DNA of 9,689 nucleotides from Micavibrio sp. UBA5703 (GCA_002420015.1 DIHF01000035.1:1-9689), one strand, 5' to 3'; numbered from the stretch's first letter, positions 1 through 7,236 are shown. Translations and numbers: made by a program. Notes: generated from the letters alone by a model not told the origin.

Positions 1-2
1 GC

Positions 3-458
3 CACATCCACAAGCGCGGCAAGGTCGGGATCGTCTCGCGTTCCGGCACGCTCACGTATGAAGCCGTCGCGCAAACGGGCGCTGTGGGCCTTGGCCAGAG
101 TACATGTATCGGCATCGGCGGCGACCCGGTCAACGGCACCAACTTTATCGACTGCCTCAAGTTGTTCCTCGACGACGAGGAAACTGAAGCGATCTTGATG
201 ATCGGCGAAATCGGCGGCACGGCGGAAGAAGAAGCCGCAGAATTCTACGCCGCGCAGAAAAAGAAAAAGCCGATTGCAGGATTCATCGCCGGATCGACAG
301 CCCCTCCGGGCAAGCGCATGGGCCATGCCGGTGCCATTATCTCCGGCGGGCAGGGTACAGCGGAATCGAAATTCGCCGCCATGCGCAAGGCTGGTTTTGC
401 CATTTCCGAGTCCCCGGCCACGCTCGGCCACGCGGTCAAGCAGGCTATGGCGGCTTAG
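3..458 (+). CDS. sucD: Succinyl-CoA synthetase alpha subunit, 3' part (start lies outside the window)
   Basis: This is the C-terminal 151 residues of the ADP/GDP-forming succinate-CoA ligase alpha subunit. The enzyme interconverts succinyl-CoA and succinate with substrate-level phosphorylation in the TCA cycle, working with SucC. The reading frame is open from base 3, so the GTG at 84 is internal and not a start. Family hallmarks seen are the VSRSGTLTYEA block, GIGGDPVNGTNF, the acidic stretch ILMIGEIGGTAEEEAAEF, and the MGHAGAI loop. The histidine of that loop (codon 324-326) matches the residue phosphorylated during catalysis in characterised SucD proteins. The protein ends in a normal C-terminus (GHAVKQAM region) with a TAG stop at 456-458. 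That stop overlaps the left end of a large palindromic repeat. sucC is expected just upstream but is not in the window. Identification is secure. Confidence 0.97.
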   Translation, partial: HIHKRGKVGIVSRSGTLTYEAVAQTGAVGLGQSTCIGIGGDPVNGTNFIDCLKLFLDDEETEAILMIGEIGGTAEEEAAEFYAAQKKKKPIAGFIAGSTAPPGKRMGHAGAIISGGQGTAESKFAAMRKAGFAISESPATLGHAVKQAMAA

Positions 459-601
459 AATATATCCGCAAATAGGTTTTGGCTGAAATCTGCTTCGTCA
501 AAAACATGCTCGAAACGCGTGTACTTCAATGTACACTTGCCTTTCTGCGCGTGTTTTTTCCTTGCATCTTCCTACCCAAAGCCTATTTGCGGATATATTC
601 T
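457..601. repeat. Large imperfect palindrome with perfect 20-bp terminal inverted repeats
   Basis: The 20 bases at 457-476 are the exact reverse complement of 582-601. After one mismatch the match continues for five more bases (478-482 with 576-580). Further in, the arms keep a looser similarity, for example the A-rich run near 500-506 against the T-rich run near 552-558. The centre is a small hairpin, GTGTAC (519-524) and GTACAC (531-536). The whole unit is about 145 bp and can fold on itself end to end. It begins inside the sucD stop codon. No transposase is encoded in it and I see no clear target duplication. It could be a MITE-like or REP/BIME-like dispersed element, or simply a very long processing or terminator structure. 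The palindrome is directly visible; its nature is inference. Confidence 0.8.
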
Positions 602-604
602 GAA

Positions 605-629
605 GGGCCATTTGGCCCATATTTTTTTG
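605..629 (+). terminator. Probable intrinsic terminator of the sucD transcript
   Basis: GGGCC (605-609) pairs with GGCCC (614-618) around a four-base loop, and a run of seven Ts follows at 622-628 after a short ATA. The shape is that of a Rho-independent terminator reading in the sucD direction. It sits just after the palindromic element, about 150 bases past the sucD stop. It would separate sucCD transcription from the sigma-factor gene. Confidence 0.65.
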
Positions 630-640
630 ATATATAGAAA

Positions 641-676
641 TATGGCTTGCCATAAGTCGCAATCATCGTCTATATG
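641..676 (+). promoter_or_regulatory. Candidate promoter and overlapping palindromic operator for the sigma-factor gene
   Basis: TATGGC (641-646), TT, GCCATA (649-654) form a 14-base near-perfect palindrome. A weak sigma70-type -35, TTGCCA (647-652), overlaps its right half. An 18-base spacer leads to TATATG at 671-676 as a possible -10. The region down to the sigma-factor start at 766 is AT-rich. If real, transcription would start near 683 and leave a leader of roughly 80 bases. The palindrome is directly visible; the promoter reading is a motif match only. Confidence 0.3.
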
Positions 677-765
677 TAATTTTTTATTGAACAGAAGAAG
701 TTTTTTATACCTCAAGCTCCATGACGTTTGTTGTGGCGGCAAATGGTATTTGAGTAGGCATAGAC

Positions 766-2361
766 ATGGAACATGAGCAAGACGCGGCAGATATCACGGA
801 AGATAACGATGACGGCAATGAGCTTTTAGAAGCAAAGAGCCATCGAGGTCGCAAATCTTCTGCTTCGCGGGATGTAGCTGGACGATCAAGCCATCCGCTT
901 GCGATGTATTTCCGGGATATCCGTGGGAAATTACTGAGCAGACAGGAAGAAAAAGTTCTTTTTGAGCAGCTTGAATTAGCATTGATTGAAAAAGCGGATG
1001 CTCAGGACATACTTTCAAAAGATTTGCTTGGTCGCGCCGGAAGCAGAAAAATACTGGCGGAGCTATACACGCATAACAGGCGTAATCGCAGGCCGGGTGC
1101 CGTTGTCGATTTGCCGAAAACATTCCATAGAATATGGCCCGGAAAAAATGGGCGCGGATCGGGGCGTCAGGATGGAACGCTTAGCGAAGTCCAGGAAAAG
1201 AAAATTAAAAGGCATTTGGATGGTATTTTTCTTTTAGATGAAAAGGGAAGGCCAAGCATTTCTCCCGAGGATGTTGAAAAATTTATAGATCATCTGGCTC
1301 TAAAGCCTGATGTCGTCGACTTTCTGATTGGTAAAACTGTGGAGGATTTGCCAAGTCTGAAGTCAAAGGTGGAGAAGTATAGGGAGACCGAAAAGGGTGT
1401 CAAACGCCTGAGGGATGAATTGGTAAAGCGAAATTTACGGATGGTCGTAGATATCGCAAAAAGCTATGAGGGGAGAGGGCTTTTGCCTCTTGATCTCATA
1501 CAGGAGGGAAATATCGGGTTGATGACCGGTATAGACAGGTTTGATTACAAAAAGGGCAATAAGCTGTCGACCTACGCAACCTGGTGGATCAGGCAGGCAA
1601 TAGGCCGGGCTATCTATGATAAAGCGCGCACTATCCGTCGTCCTGTTCATGCTGGAGAGCTTGCCAATCGTATGAATTACGTTATACGGAGGTTCGAGCA
1701 GAAATACGGATCTCATCCAACATTGGATGAGATTGTCGCAAGCTTTAATCGTTCCAGTGGGCGAAAACTTTCACACAAAGAAGCGCTTTTTATATATCAG
1801 TCGTCTCGTGATGTCGTGTCCCTTGACGAGCCTGCTAACCCTGGTGAGGGAGATATGACGCTGGTTGAAATGATGGAGCATCCGACGATGTCGGGTGAGT
1901 TTATAATGAAAGACTTGGAGAGAGAAGATCTCAAGTCAAAACTTTGGTCTGAGCTTGAGGAGTTTGTCGAAAAAGGAATTATTTCTAAAAAAGAGCTTCT
2001 TGTTGTTGCGCTTCGTTCCGGCAGGGCAAATGAGGACGGCCTTTCCATGACACTTATCGAGGTAGGTCAATCCTTGGGTGTGACACGTGAACGGATCAGG
2101 CAAATCGAATTCAAGGCTCTAAGCAAACTGGGGAGTAATAGACCTAGGCGAGTGATTGCCGAAATGTTCGGCAGAGCTGGTGCGGAGTTTTCTTCAAGAG
2201 ATATTGAGTACTCTTTCGGAAATTTTGCGCACGAGGCGCGTGTTGATGAGGAGGACGATAATCATCAGGGCGCACCTTTTGATGATAGCATGGAAGAGGA
2301 ACTGCATCTTAGCATTGAAGAAGTAAGGCGAAGGGTTCAAGCAGCCGCACTGGACATTTGA
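766..2361 (+). CDS. RpoD-like (group 1/2-type) RNA polymerase sigma factor, divergent
   Basis: This 531-residue sigma70-family protein directs core RNA polymerase to promoters. Region 1.2 is at about 43-70 (HPLAMYFRDI, then a SRQEE block). An atypical spacer of about 140 residues replaces the usual non-conserved region. Regions 2.1-2.4 run from about 215 to 292, with STYATWWIRQAIGRAI at 268-283. Region 3.0 keeps His295 and Glu298, the positions that read extended -10 elements in E. coli sigma70. Region 4.2 is at about 429-455 with an intact VTRERIRQIE helix (439-448), so -35 reading should be normal. Region 1.1 is missing. An acidic tail of about 60-70 residues follows region 4. At the position of E. 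coli Thr440 it has Gly280, next to a conserved Gln277. ATG at 766 has GAGTAGG (752-758) upstream. Base composition is AT-richer than the flanking suc genes, suggesting a different history. It is not RpoH-like. Whether it is an alternative or primary factor cannot be decided here; alternative seems likelier. Confidence 0.93.
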   Translation: MEHEQDAADITEDNDDGNELLEAKSHRGRKSSASRDVAGRSSHPLAMYFRDIRGKLLSRQEEKVLFEQLELALIEKADAQDILSKDLLGRAGSRKILAELYTHNRRNRRPGAVVDLPKTFHRIWPGKNGRGSGRQDGTLSEVQEKKIKRHLDGIFLLDEKGRPSISPEDVEKFIDHLALKPDVVDFLIGKTVEDLPSLKSKVEKYRETEKGVKRLRDELVKRNLRMVVDIAKSYEGRGLLPLDLIQEGNIGLMTGIDRFDYKKGNKLSTYATWWIRQAIGRAIYDKARTIRRPVHAGELANRMNYVIRRFEQKYGSHPTLDEIVASFNRSSGRKLSHKEALFIYQSSRDVVSLDEPANPGEGDMTLVEMMEHPTMSGEFIMKDLEREDLKSKLWSELEEFVEKGIISKKELLVVALRSGRANEDGLSMTLIEVGQSLGVTRERIRQIEFKALSKLGSNRPRRVIAEMFGRAGAEFSSRDIEYSFGNFAHEARVDEEDDNHQGAPFDDSMEEELHLSIEEVRRRVQAAALDI

Positions 2362-2386
2362 TTTACGTAATATTATGTCTGATAAT
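2358..2386 (+). promoter_or_regulatory. Candidate sigma70-type promoter at the sigma-gene stop codon
   Basis: TTGATT (2358-2363, overlapping the TGA stop) and GATAAT (2381-2386) are separated by exactly 17 bases, matching the consensus at four of six and five of six positions. It would start RNA near 2393 and could serve the paralogue pair and sucA downstream. The oddity is that the transcript would begin immediately before the terminator hairpin at 2396-2422. It may be a chance match in AT-rich sequence. Confidence 0.35.
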
Positions 2387-2395
2387 TCCTGTAAT

Positions 2396-2430
2396 AAGGC
2401 TCCATATCCGGGATATGGGGCCTTTTCTTT
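2396..2430 (+). terminator. Strong intrinsic terminator after the sigma-factor gene
   Basis: GGCTCCATATC (2398-2408) pairs with GATATGGGGCC (2412-2422), with one T-G pair and a three-base loop CGG. Two more A-T pairs extend the stem at its base. TTTTCTTT follows at 2423-2430. It lies about 35 bases after the sigma-factor stop and has the canonical form of a Rho-independent terminator. Confidence 0.88.
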
Positions 2431-2458
2431 CAGAGGCAGGCTTTGTACAGTCTTATCC

Positions 2459-3019
2459 ATGACAATTCTCAATGTTTTGAGCGACGACCAAAGGGAAAAT
2501 ATCGTCAGCCTTCCTTACCGGGTCGGGATATGGGTTTCCGAATGCGATCACAGCGGCGGCGATCATTCGGACGCGAGGGAGATACAGGCGCTGGGAAATA
2601 TTCTTAACGGCTTTGCGGAGGAGCTTTTTGGCGCGGAAACCGTCCAGCACATTATCTCGGAGACGCTGAAGCGGCAGAAAGAATGGCCTGCGTGGAGCAA
2701 GAACATCAAGAACATCGAGAGCGATTGCCGCCTTGCCATCGACGTGCTCTATCACAAGATCGACGAGAAGGAAGTAAACGCCTTTAAGCAATATCTTATT
2801 GAAATTGGCGAGGCCGTGGCGCTGGCGTTTCGTGAATACGACGCAACGCAGCCGCCACTGGCAAAACTGCCGACTTACGCGGCCTATTGGCTGGCAAGGC
2901 TGAAAGCCGGGATGCAGGGCAAGACATACAAGTCGCTGGACCAGTTTTTGAATATTTCGCCTGCTGAACGCAGGACACTGGCGGCGCTGGTAAAGGCCAT
3001 GAATGCAGACCATGTTTGA
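2459..3019 (+). CDS. Hypothetical protein, first of a tandem paralogous pair
   Basis: The protein has 186 residues and I do not recognise its family. The frame stays open up to an ATG at 2375, but that start would read through the terminator at 2396-2430. The ATG at 2459 gives an N-terminus that aligns without gaps with the next gene, so I choose it. Its ribosome site is weak (GAGGCAGG at 2432-2439 is rather far away). It is cytoplasmic-looking, with no signal peptide or membrane segment. Conserved points shared with the neighbour are SLPYR at 17-21, Trp25, Asp30, Arg40-Glu41, ETL at 68-70, Trp76, Trp79, Asp89-Cys90 and Glu115-Ile116. The rest is predicted mostly helical by eye. The acidic segment followed by a helix around 28-45 loosely recalls TerB-like domains, but this is a weak resemblance. 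The stop is 18 bases before the next start, so the pair is likely one transcript, possibly running on into sucA. Confidence 0.85.
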   Translation: MTILNVLSDDQRENIVSLPYRVGIWVSECDHSGGDHSDAREIQALGNILNGFAEELFGAETVQHIISETLKRQKEWPAWSKNIKNIESDCRLAIDVLYHKIDEKEVNAFKQYLIEIGEAVALAFREYDATQPPLAKLPTYAAYWLARLKAGMQGKTYKSLDQFLNISPAERRTLAALVKAMNADHV

Positions 3020-3037
3020 GAGGGGAACAGCATTAGA

Positions 3038-3592
3038 ATGACAGGGATTAGCATTTTTTCCGAAGAACAAATCGTATTGCTGGCAAGTCTGCCCTACAGG
3101 ATCGGCGTGTGGATCAGCGATTCCGACGATGAGGACGGCGAAGCCGACGACCGGCGCGAAATGAAGGCTTTGGCCGTTTGCATCAAAATGGCGGCAAAGG
3201 AGTATGACGGGCCGGGCATTGTCGATGATATTCTGCGGGAAACGCTGGCCCGGGAAAGGTCGTGGTCCGGCTGGGCGGAAGGGGCGTTCGACGTATTGCC
3301 CGATTGCAAAAATGCCGTGGCTCTATTACAAGGTAAAGCCGGAATTCAGGAAGCCAGAAATTACAGGGCCGCGATGATGGAAATTGCGGCGACTGTGGCG
3401 CAGGCCTACGGGGAGTTTTCCTCGTTTGACGAAATCCCCGAGGATGAGGGGGTTTTGGGCAGGATCGTCGGCAAGGTGGTCGGCGGGTTTTCGAGCCTTT
3501 CAAAGGACGATGCCAACCACCCGATGAATGTCAGCGCCGCCGAGGATTCGGCGATTTCGCAGCTTTCTGCGGCTCTGAAGGTAAGTGAATAG
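3038..3592 (+). CDS. Hypothetical protein, second of a tandem paralogous pair
   Basis: This 184-residue protein is a paralogue of the preceding gene product. By hand the two align without any gap over the first 127 residues, with about a third of positions identical. They then diverge in sequence, both ending with a similar helix (NVSAAE here, NISPAE there). Shared points include SLPYR at 17-21, an acidic loop around 28-38, ETL at 68-70, Trp76 and Trp79, Asp89-Cys90 and the helix around 110-127. This copy has a more acidic N-terminal loop and a Gly/Ser-rich stretch at about 145-160. AGGGG at 3021-3025 is the likely ribosome site, 12 bases from the ATG. It ends 46 bases before sucA, so co-transcription with sucA is plausible. 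Its function is unknown; the location does not prove a role in the 2-oxoglutarate dehydrogenase complex. Confidence 0.88.
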   Translation: MTGISIFSEEQIVLLASLPYRIGVWISDSDDEDGEADDRREMKALAVCIKMAAKEYDGPGIVDDILRETLARERSWSGWAEGAFDVLPDCKNAVALLQGKAGIQEARNYRAAMMEIAATVAQAYGEFSSFDEIPEDEGVLGRIVGKVVGGFSSLSKDDANHPMNVSAAEDSAISQLSAALKVSE

Positions 3593-3638
3593 AGTTCTGT
3601 CGAACTGCGTTATTCACCAAGGATAAGGATGGAAACAA

Positions 3639-6548
3639 ATGGCCAAAGAAAAACCAAACCAGAATCAGTCATTCCTCACGGGCGCGAACGCCGAATATAT
3701 TGCGCATCTGTACAGCGAATATATGTCGAACCCGCACAAGGTCGATGCAGGCTGGCGCGAGTTTTTCGGCGGTCTTAACGACAGCGAGGTTGTGCTGTTG
3801 CAGGAGCTGCATGGTGCAAGCTGGACGCCCAATGAAAACCGCAAATCCTACCGCCGCTTCGACAATATGGGTGCCGGGGCGCATGTTGTGGAGGCGGGCG
3901 CATTGCCGCAGAAGGCAAAGGGAAACGACAACGAGGCCACTCAAAAGGCCATCCAGCGCGCCACGCTGGATTCCGTCTGGGCGCTGCGCCTGATCCGTGC
4001 CTACCGCACGCGCGGGCATATGCTGGCCGATCTCGATCCGCTGCACCTGAAGGAAAAAGAATACCACCCGGAGCTTGATCCGGCGCATTACGGCTTTACG
4101 GACAACGACTATGACCGACCGATTTTCATCGGCGGCGCTCTCAATATGGAGTATGCGACCCTCACGGAAATTCTGGAGGCACTGAAGCAGACTTATTGCA
4201 GCACGATCGGTGTTGAATATATGCATCTGGCCGATCCCGGCGAGCGCGAATGGGTGCAGCAGCGCATTGAGGAGCCGCGCAACAAAACGGATTTTACCGT
4301 AAACGGCAAAAAGGCGATTTTGCAGCGCCTGACCGCCGCCGAAGTGTTCGAACAGTTCCTGCACAAAAAACATACCGGCACAAAGCGCTTTGGTATTGAT
4401 GGCGGGGAGGCTTTGATACCCGCGATCGAGCAGATCATGAAGCGCGGTGGTCAGCTTGGGCTTGAGGAAATCATCATCGGTATGGCGCACAGAGGCCGCT
4501 TGAACGTTCTGGCCAATATCATGGGCAAGCCGTTCACGACGATTTTCGCGGAGTTTCAGGGGCAGTCCTCGACGCCGGACGATGTCATGGGTTCGGGTGA
4601 TGTGAAATATCACCTCGGCACCTCAAGCGACCGTGAGTTCGACGGCAACAAGATCCACTTGTCATTGACCGCCAATCCATCGCACCTTGAATTCGTCAAT
4701 CCGGTTGTGATCGGCAAGGTCCGCGCCAAGCAAAAACAAAGAAACGACGCGGACGGCACGAAGGTCCTGCCGCTGATCTTCCACGGCGATGCGGCCTTTG
4801 CGGGGCAGGGCGTTACGGCGGAAACCCTGATGATTTCCGAGCTTCCGGGCTACCGCGTCGGCGGCACGATCCATGTTGTCATCAACAACCAGATCGGCTT
4901 TACCACCATGCCGAAATATTCGCGCTCCGGCCCCTATTCGACGGATGTCGCCAAGATGCTGTCGTCGCCGATCTTCCACGTGAACGGCGACGATCCCGAG
5001 GCTGTTGTGCATGTTTCGCGCATCGCCACCGAGTTCCGCCAGAAATTCAAGCGCGATGTCGTCGTCGATATTTTCTGCTACCGCCGCTACGGCCATAACG
5101 AGGGCGACGAGCCTGCCTTTACGCAGCCTTTGATGTACAAAAAGATAGCCACGCAGGAAAGCACGCGCTCGAAGTATGAAAAGCAGTTGATTGCCGAGAA
5201 GGTCATCACGCCTGCCGAAGGTAAGGCCGTTGTCGATGAATTTACCCAGTATCTTGAAAAAGCGTTTGAGGCGACCAAGAGCTTCAAGCCCAACAGCGCC
5301 GATTTCCTTGAAGGCGCGTGGGAAGGGCTTTCGATGGCATCGGGCGAGGAGCGCCGGGGCAAGACGGATATTTCCGGATCAGATATGGCGGCAATGGGCC
5401 GGATACTGACGGAGGTTCCTGCCGGCTTTGCGATCAACAGCAAACTTCAGCGTGTTCTGGACGCCAAGAAAAAGATGTTCGAAAGCGGCGAAGGATTCGA
5501 CTGGGCCACAGCCGAAGGGTTGGCCTTCGGCACCTTGCTGAAAGATGGTTACGCCGTGCGCTTGTCGGGTCAGGATGTCGGACGCGGGACATTCTCGCAC
5601 CGCCACGCGATCTGGTACGATCAGGAAAACGAAAACAAGCATATCCCGCTTGAGCATATTGCGCCTAACCAGCCCAAGGTCGAAATCCACGACAGCCCGC
5701 TGTCCGAGATGGCCGTGCTTGGGTACGAGTACGGCTATTCGCTGGCAGATCCGAAGACGCTCACCATCTGGGAAGCGCAGTTCGGCGACTTCGCCAACGG
5801 TGCGCAGGTCATTATCGACCAGTTCATCGCCGCCGGAGAAATCAAATGGCTGCGTATGTCTGGCCTCGTGATGCTGCTGCCGCATGGCTATGAGGGGCAG
5901 GGGCCGGAGCACTCCTCCGCGCGCTTTGAACGCTTCCTCCAGCTTTCGGCGGAAGATAACTGGCAGGTCTGCAACTGCACGACCCCGGCCAATTACTTCC
6001 ACGCGCTGCGCCGCCAGATGCTGCGCGACTTCCGCAAGCCGCTGGTTATGATGACGCCGAAATCTTTGCTGCGGCATAAGCTTGCCGTTTCTACGGCGGC
6101 CGAGTTTACGGGCGATAGCACGTTCCACCGCTACCTGTGGGATACGGATTACAAGGAACTCGCGCCGGCGGATCAGATCAAGCGTGTCATTTTGTGTTCG
6201 GGCAAGGTCTATTACGACCTGTTGCAGGAACGCCGCGACCGGGGCATCAAGGATGTCATGATCCTCAGGGTCGAGCAGATTTATCCGTTCCCTCTGAACG
6301 CGCTCAGCGATGAGTTGGCGCATTACAAAAACGCCGATGTCGTCTGGTGTCAGGAAGAGCCGAAAAATCAGGGCGCATGGTTCTTCGTCGAGCCGCGCAT
6401 CGAAGCCGTGCTGGCCAAGGCCGAGCATAAGGCCGGACGCGCAAAATATGTCGGGCGTCCCGATGCCGCCGCTCCGGCTACCGGGCTTAACAGCCGCCAT
6501 GTGGCCGAGCAGGCCAAGCTGATCGATGAGGCTTTGACGGTTAAGTAA
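3639..6548 (+). CDS. sucA: 2-oxoglutarate dehydrogenase E1 component
   Basis: This 969-residue thiamine-diphosphate-dependent E1 decarboxylates 2-oxoglutarate and passes the succinyl group to the lipoyl arm of SucB. The N-terminus carries the short segment typical of SucA (ANAEYIAHLYSEY, then WREFFGGL). Active-site blocks are MAHRGR at 282-287, HLSLTANPSHLE, HGDAAFAGQG at about 382-391, and NNQIGFTT from 416. HGDAAFAGQG through NNQIGF carries the diphosphate and magnesium-binding signature. RRYGHNEGDEP starts at 482. The C-terminal pyrimidine-binding and regulatory part includes FSHRHAIWYDQE, LPHGYEGQGPEHSSAR and MTPKSLLRH. Length is within the normal range (E. coli SucA is 933). An AAGGATGGA ribosome site (3625-3633) precedes the ATG. 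thiE starts 16 bases after its stop, which suggests a sucA-thiE-thiL transcript. No TPP riboswitch is seen upstream. No frame defects are visible. Confidence 0.98.
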   Translation: MAKEKPNQNQSFLTGANAEYIAHLYSEYMSNPHKVDAGWREFFGGLNDSEVVLLQELHGASWTPNENRKSYRRFDNMGAGAHVVEAGALPQKAKGNDNEATQKAIQRATLDSVWALRLIRAYRTRGHMLADLDPLHLKEKEYHPELDPAHYGFTDNDYDRPIFIGGALNMEYATLTEILEALKQTYCSTIGVEYMHLADPGEREWVQQRIEEPRNKTDFTVNGKKAILQRLTAAEVFEQFLHKKHTGTKRFGIDGGEALIPAIEQIMKRGGQLGLEEIIIGMAHRGRLNVLANIMGKPFTTIFAEFQGQSSTPDDVMGSGDVKYHLGTSSDREFDGNKIHLSLTANPSHLEFVNPVVIGKVRAKQKQRNDADGTKVLPLIFHGDAAFAGQGVTAETLMISELPGYRVGGTIHVVINNQIGFTTMPKYSRSGPYSTDVAKMLSSPIFHVNGDDPEAVVHVSRIATEFRQKFKRDVVVDIFCYRRYGHNEGDEPAFTQPLMYKKIATQESTRSKYEKQLIAEKVITPAEGKAVVDEFTQYLEKAFEATKSFKPNSADFLEGAWEGLSMASGEERRGKTDISGSDMAAMGRILTEVPAGFAINSKLQRVLDAKKKMFESGEGFDWATAEGLAFGTLLKDGYAVRLSGQDVGRGTFSHRHAIWYDQENENKHIPLEHIAPNQPKVEIHDSPLSEMAVLGYEYGYSLADPKTLTIWEAQFGDFANGAQVIIDQFIAAGEIKWLRMSGLVMLLPHGYEGQGPEHSSARFERFLQLSAEDNWQVCNCTTPANYFHALRRQMLRDFRKPLVMMTPKSLLRHKLAVSTAAEFTGDSTFHRYLWDTDYKELAPADQIKRVILCSGKVYYDLLQERRDRGIKDVMILRVEQIYPFPLNALSDELAHYKNADVVWCQEEPKNQGAWFFVEPRIEAVLAKAEHKAGRAKYVGRPDAAAPATGLNSRHVAEQAKLIDEALTVK

Positions 6549-6564
6549 CCGGGTGCCCCACTGA

Positions 6565-7236
6565 ATGCTCAGAAAAAAGAAATTTGATCCGTCGATATAT
6601 TTCGTGCTCGACCCGTCGGCTTGCGCGGGGCGGGGTCCGCTGGAGGTTGCGCGGGCGGCCATTCGGGGCGGCATCACCATGCTTCAGTACCGCGATAAGA
6701 AAAATGATGAGCTTGTACGTATTGATATGGCCAAGCAACTTCAGGCCGTTACGGGCGGCAGCAGGATCGCCTTTGTTATTAACGACGATGTCGAACTGGC
6801 GCGGATGATCCGGGCCGACGGCGTGCATCTGGGGCAGGGCGACATGCCGCCCGCCAAAGCGCGGGAGATTCTGGGGCCGCAGGCCATTATCGGCCTCACC
6901 GCGTTCCATGCGGATCATTTCGCGGTGCTTGATCCTGCTGTCGTCGATTACGCCGGGACAGGTCCGTTTTATCCGACCAAAACCGACAAGGGAAAGCCTG
7001 TTCTCGGCCCGGAAAAATTCGCAAGGCTTTTGAAATTATCACCTGTTCCTGTGGTGGGCATCGGTGGAATCACGCCGGAGAATATGGGCGATGTGATAAA
7101 GGCGGGCGCAGAGGGCGTGGCCATGATGCGCAGCATCAGCGAAGCGCCGGACCCTGAAGCGGCAGCGCGGCTGTTTTCGGTTCGCACTTCAGTTCGCGGC
7201 GTAGAAACTTTGATGTATAGAGGTTCGGGTGGCTGA
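6565..7236 (+). CDS. thiE: Thiamine-phosphate synthase
   Basis: The enzyme (223 residues) couples hydroxymethylpyrimidine diphosphate with the thiazole phosphate to form thiamine phosphate in the cytoplasm. It is a TIM-barrel protein. Visible family blocks are LQYRDK (40-45), INDD (72-75, a magnesium/diphosphate site), GVHLGQGD (86-93), GTGPFYPTKT (131-140) and GIGGITPEN (165-173). The phosphate-binding IGxS motif reads IGLT here (Thr112), keeping the hydroxyl. The C-terminus has about 20 residues beyond the usual barrel end, probably a by-product of the overlap with thiL. The start at 6565 has no good ribosome site, and it lies 16 bases after the sucA stop, so translational coupling is likely. 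The last eight bases overlap thiL. Its product is the substrate of ThiL, and the final product is the cofactor of SucA. Confidence 0.94.
   Translation: MLRKKKFDPSIYFVLDPSACAGRGPLEVARAAIRGGITMLQYRDKKNDELVRIDMAKQLQAVTGGSRIAFVINDDVELARMIRADGVHLGQGDMPPAKAREILGPQAIIGLTAFHADHFAVLDPAVVDYAGTGPFYPTKTDKGKPVLGPEKFARLLKLSPVPVVGIGGITPENMGDVIKAGAEGVAMMRSISEAPDPEAAARLFSVRTSVRGVETLMYRGSGG

Noticed and set aside
519..776. 85-codon open frame between sucD and the sigma gene
   Set aside because: It starts with GTG inside the palindromic element, runs through a terminator hairpin, has no ribosome site and has a composition (many Cys, Phe, Tyr) typical of translated non-coding repeat sequence.
2375..2458. Upstream ATG (2375) extending the first paralogue by 28 residues
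   Set aside because: The extension would be translated through the intrinsic terminator at 2396-2430, and the extra residues have no counterpart in the second paralogue, which aligns from the ATG at 2459.
3592..3639. Possible TPP riboswitch before sucA, given the thiamine genes in the operon
   Set aside because: The gap is only 46 bases and contains none of the conserved thi-box segments; only a five-base inverted repeat (AGTTC/GAACT) is present.
3669..4613. 314-codon open frame on the minus strand
   Set aside because: It is a shadow opposite the 5' third of sucA, for the same reasons as the other antisense frame.
5379..6680. 433-codon open frame on the minus strand
   Set aside because: It lies opposite sucA, whose frame is fully supported by family motifs. 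Long antisense frames are common opposite GC-rich genes, and the translation shows no recognisable motif.
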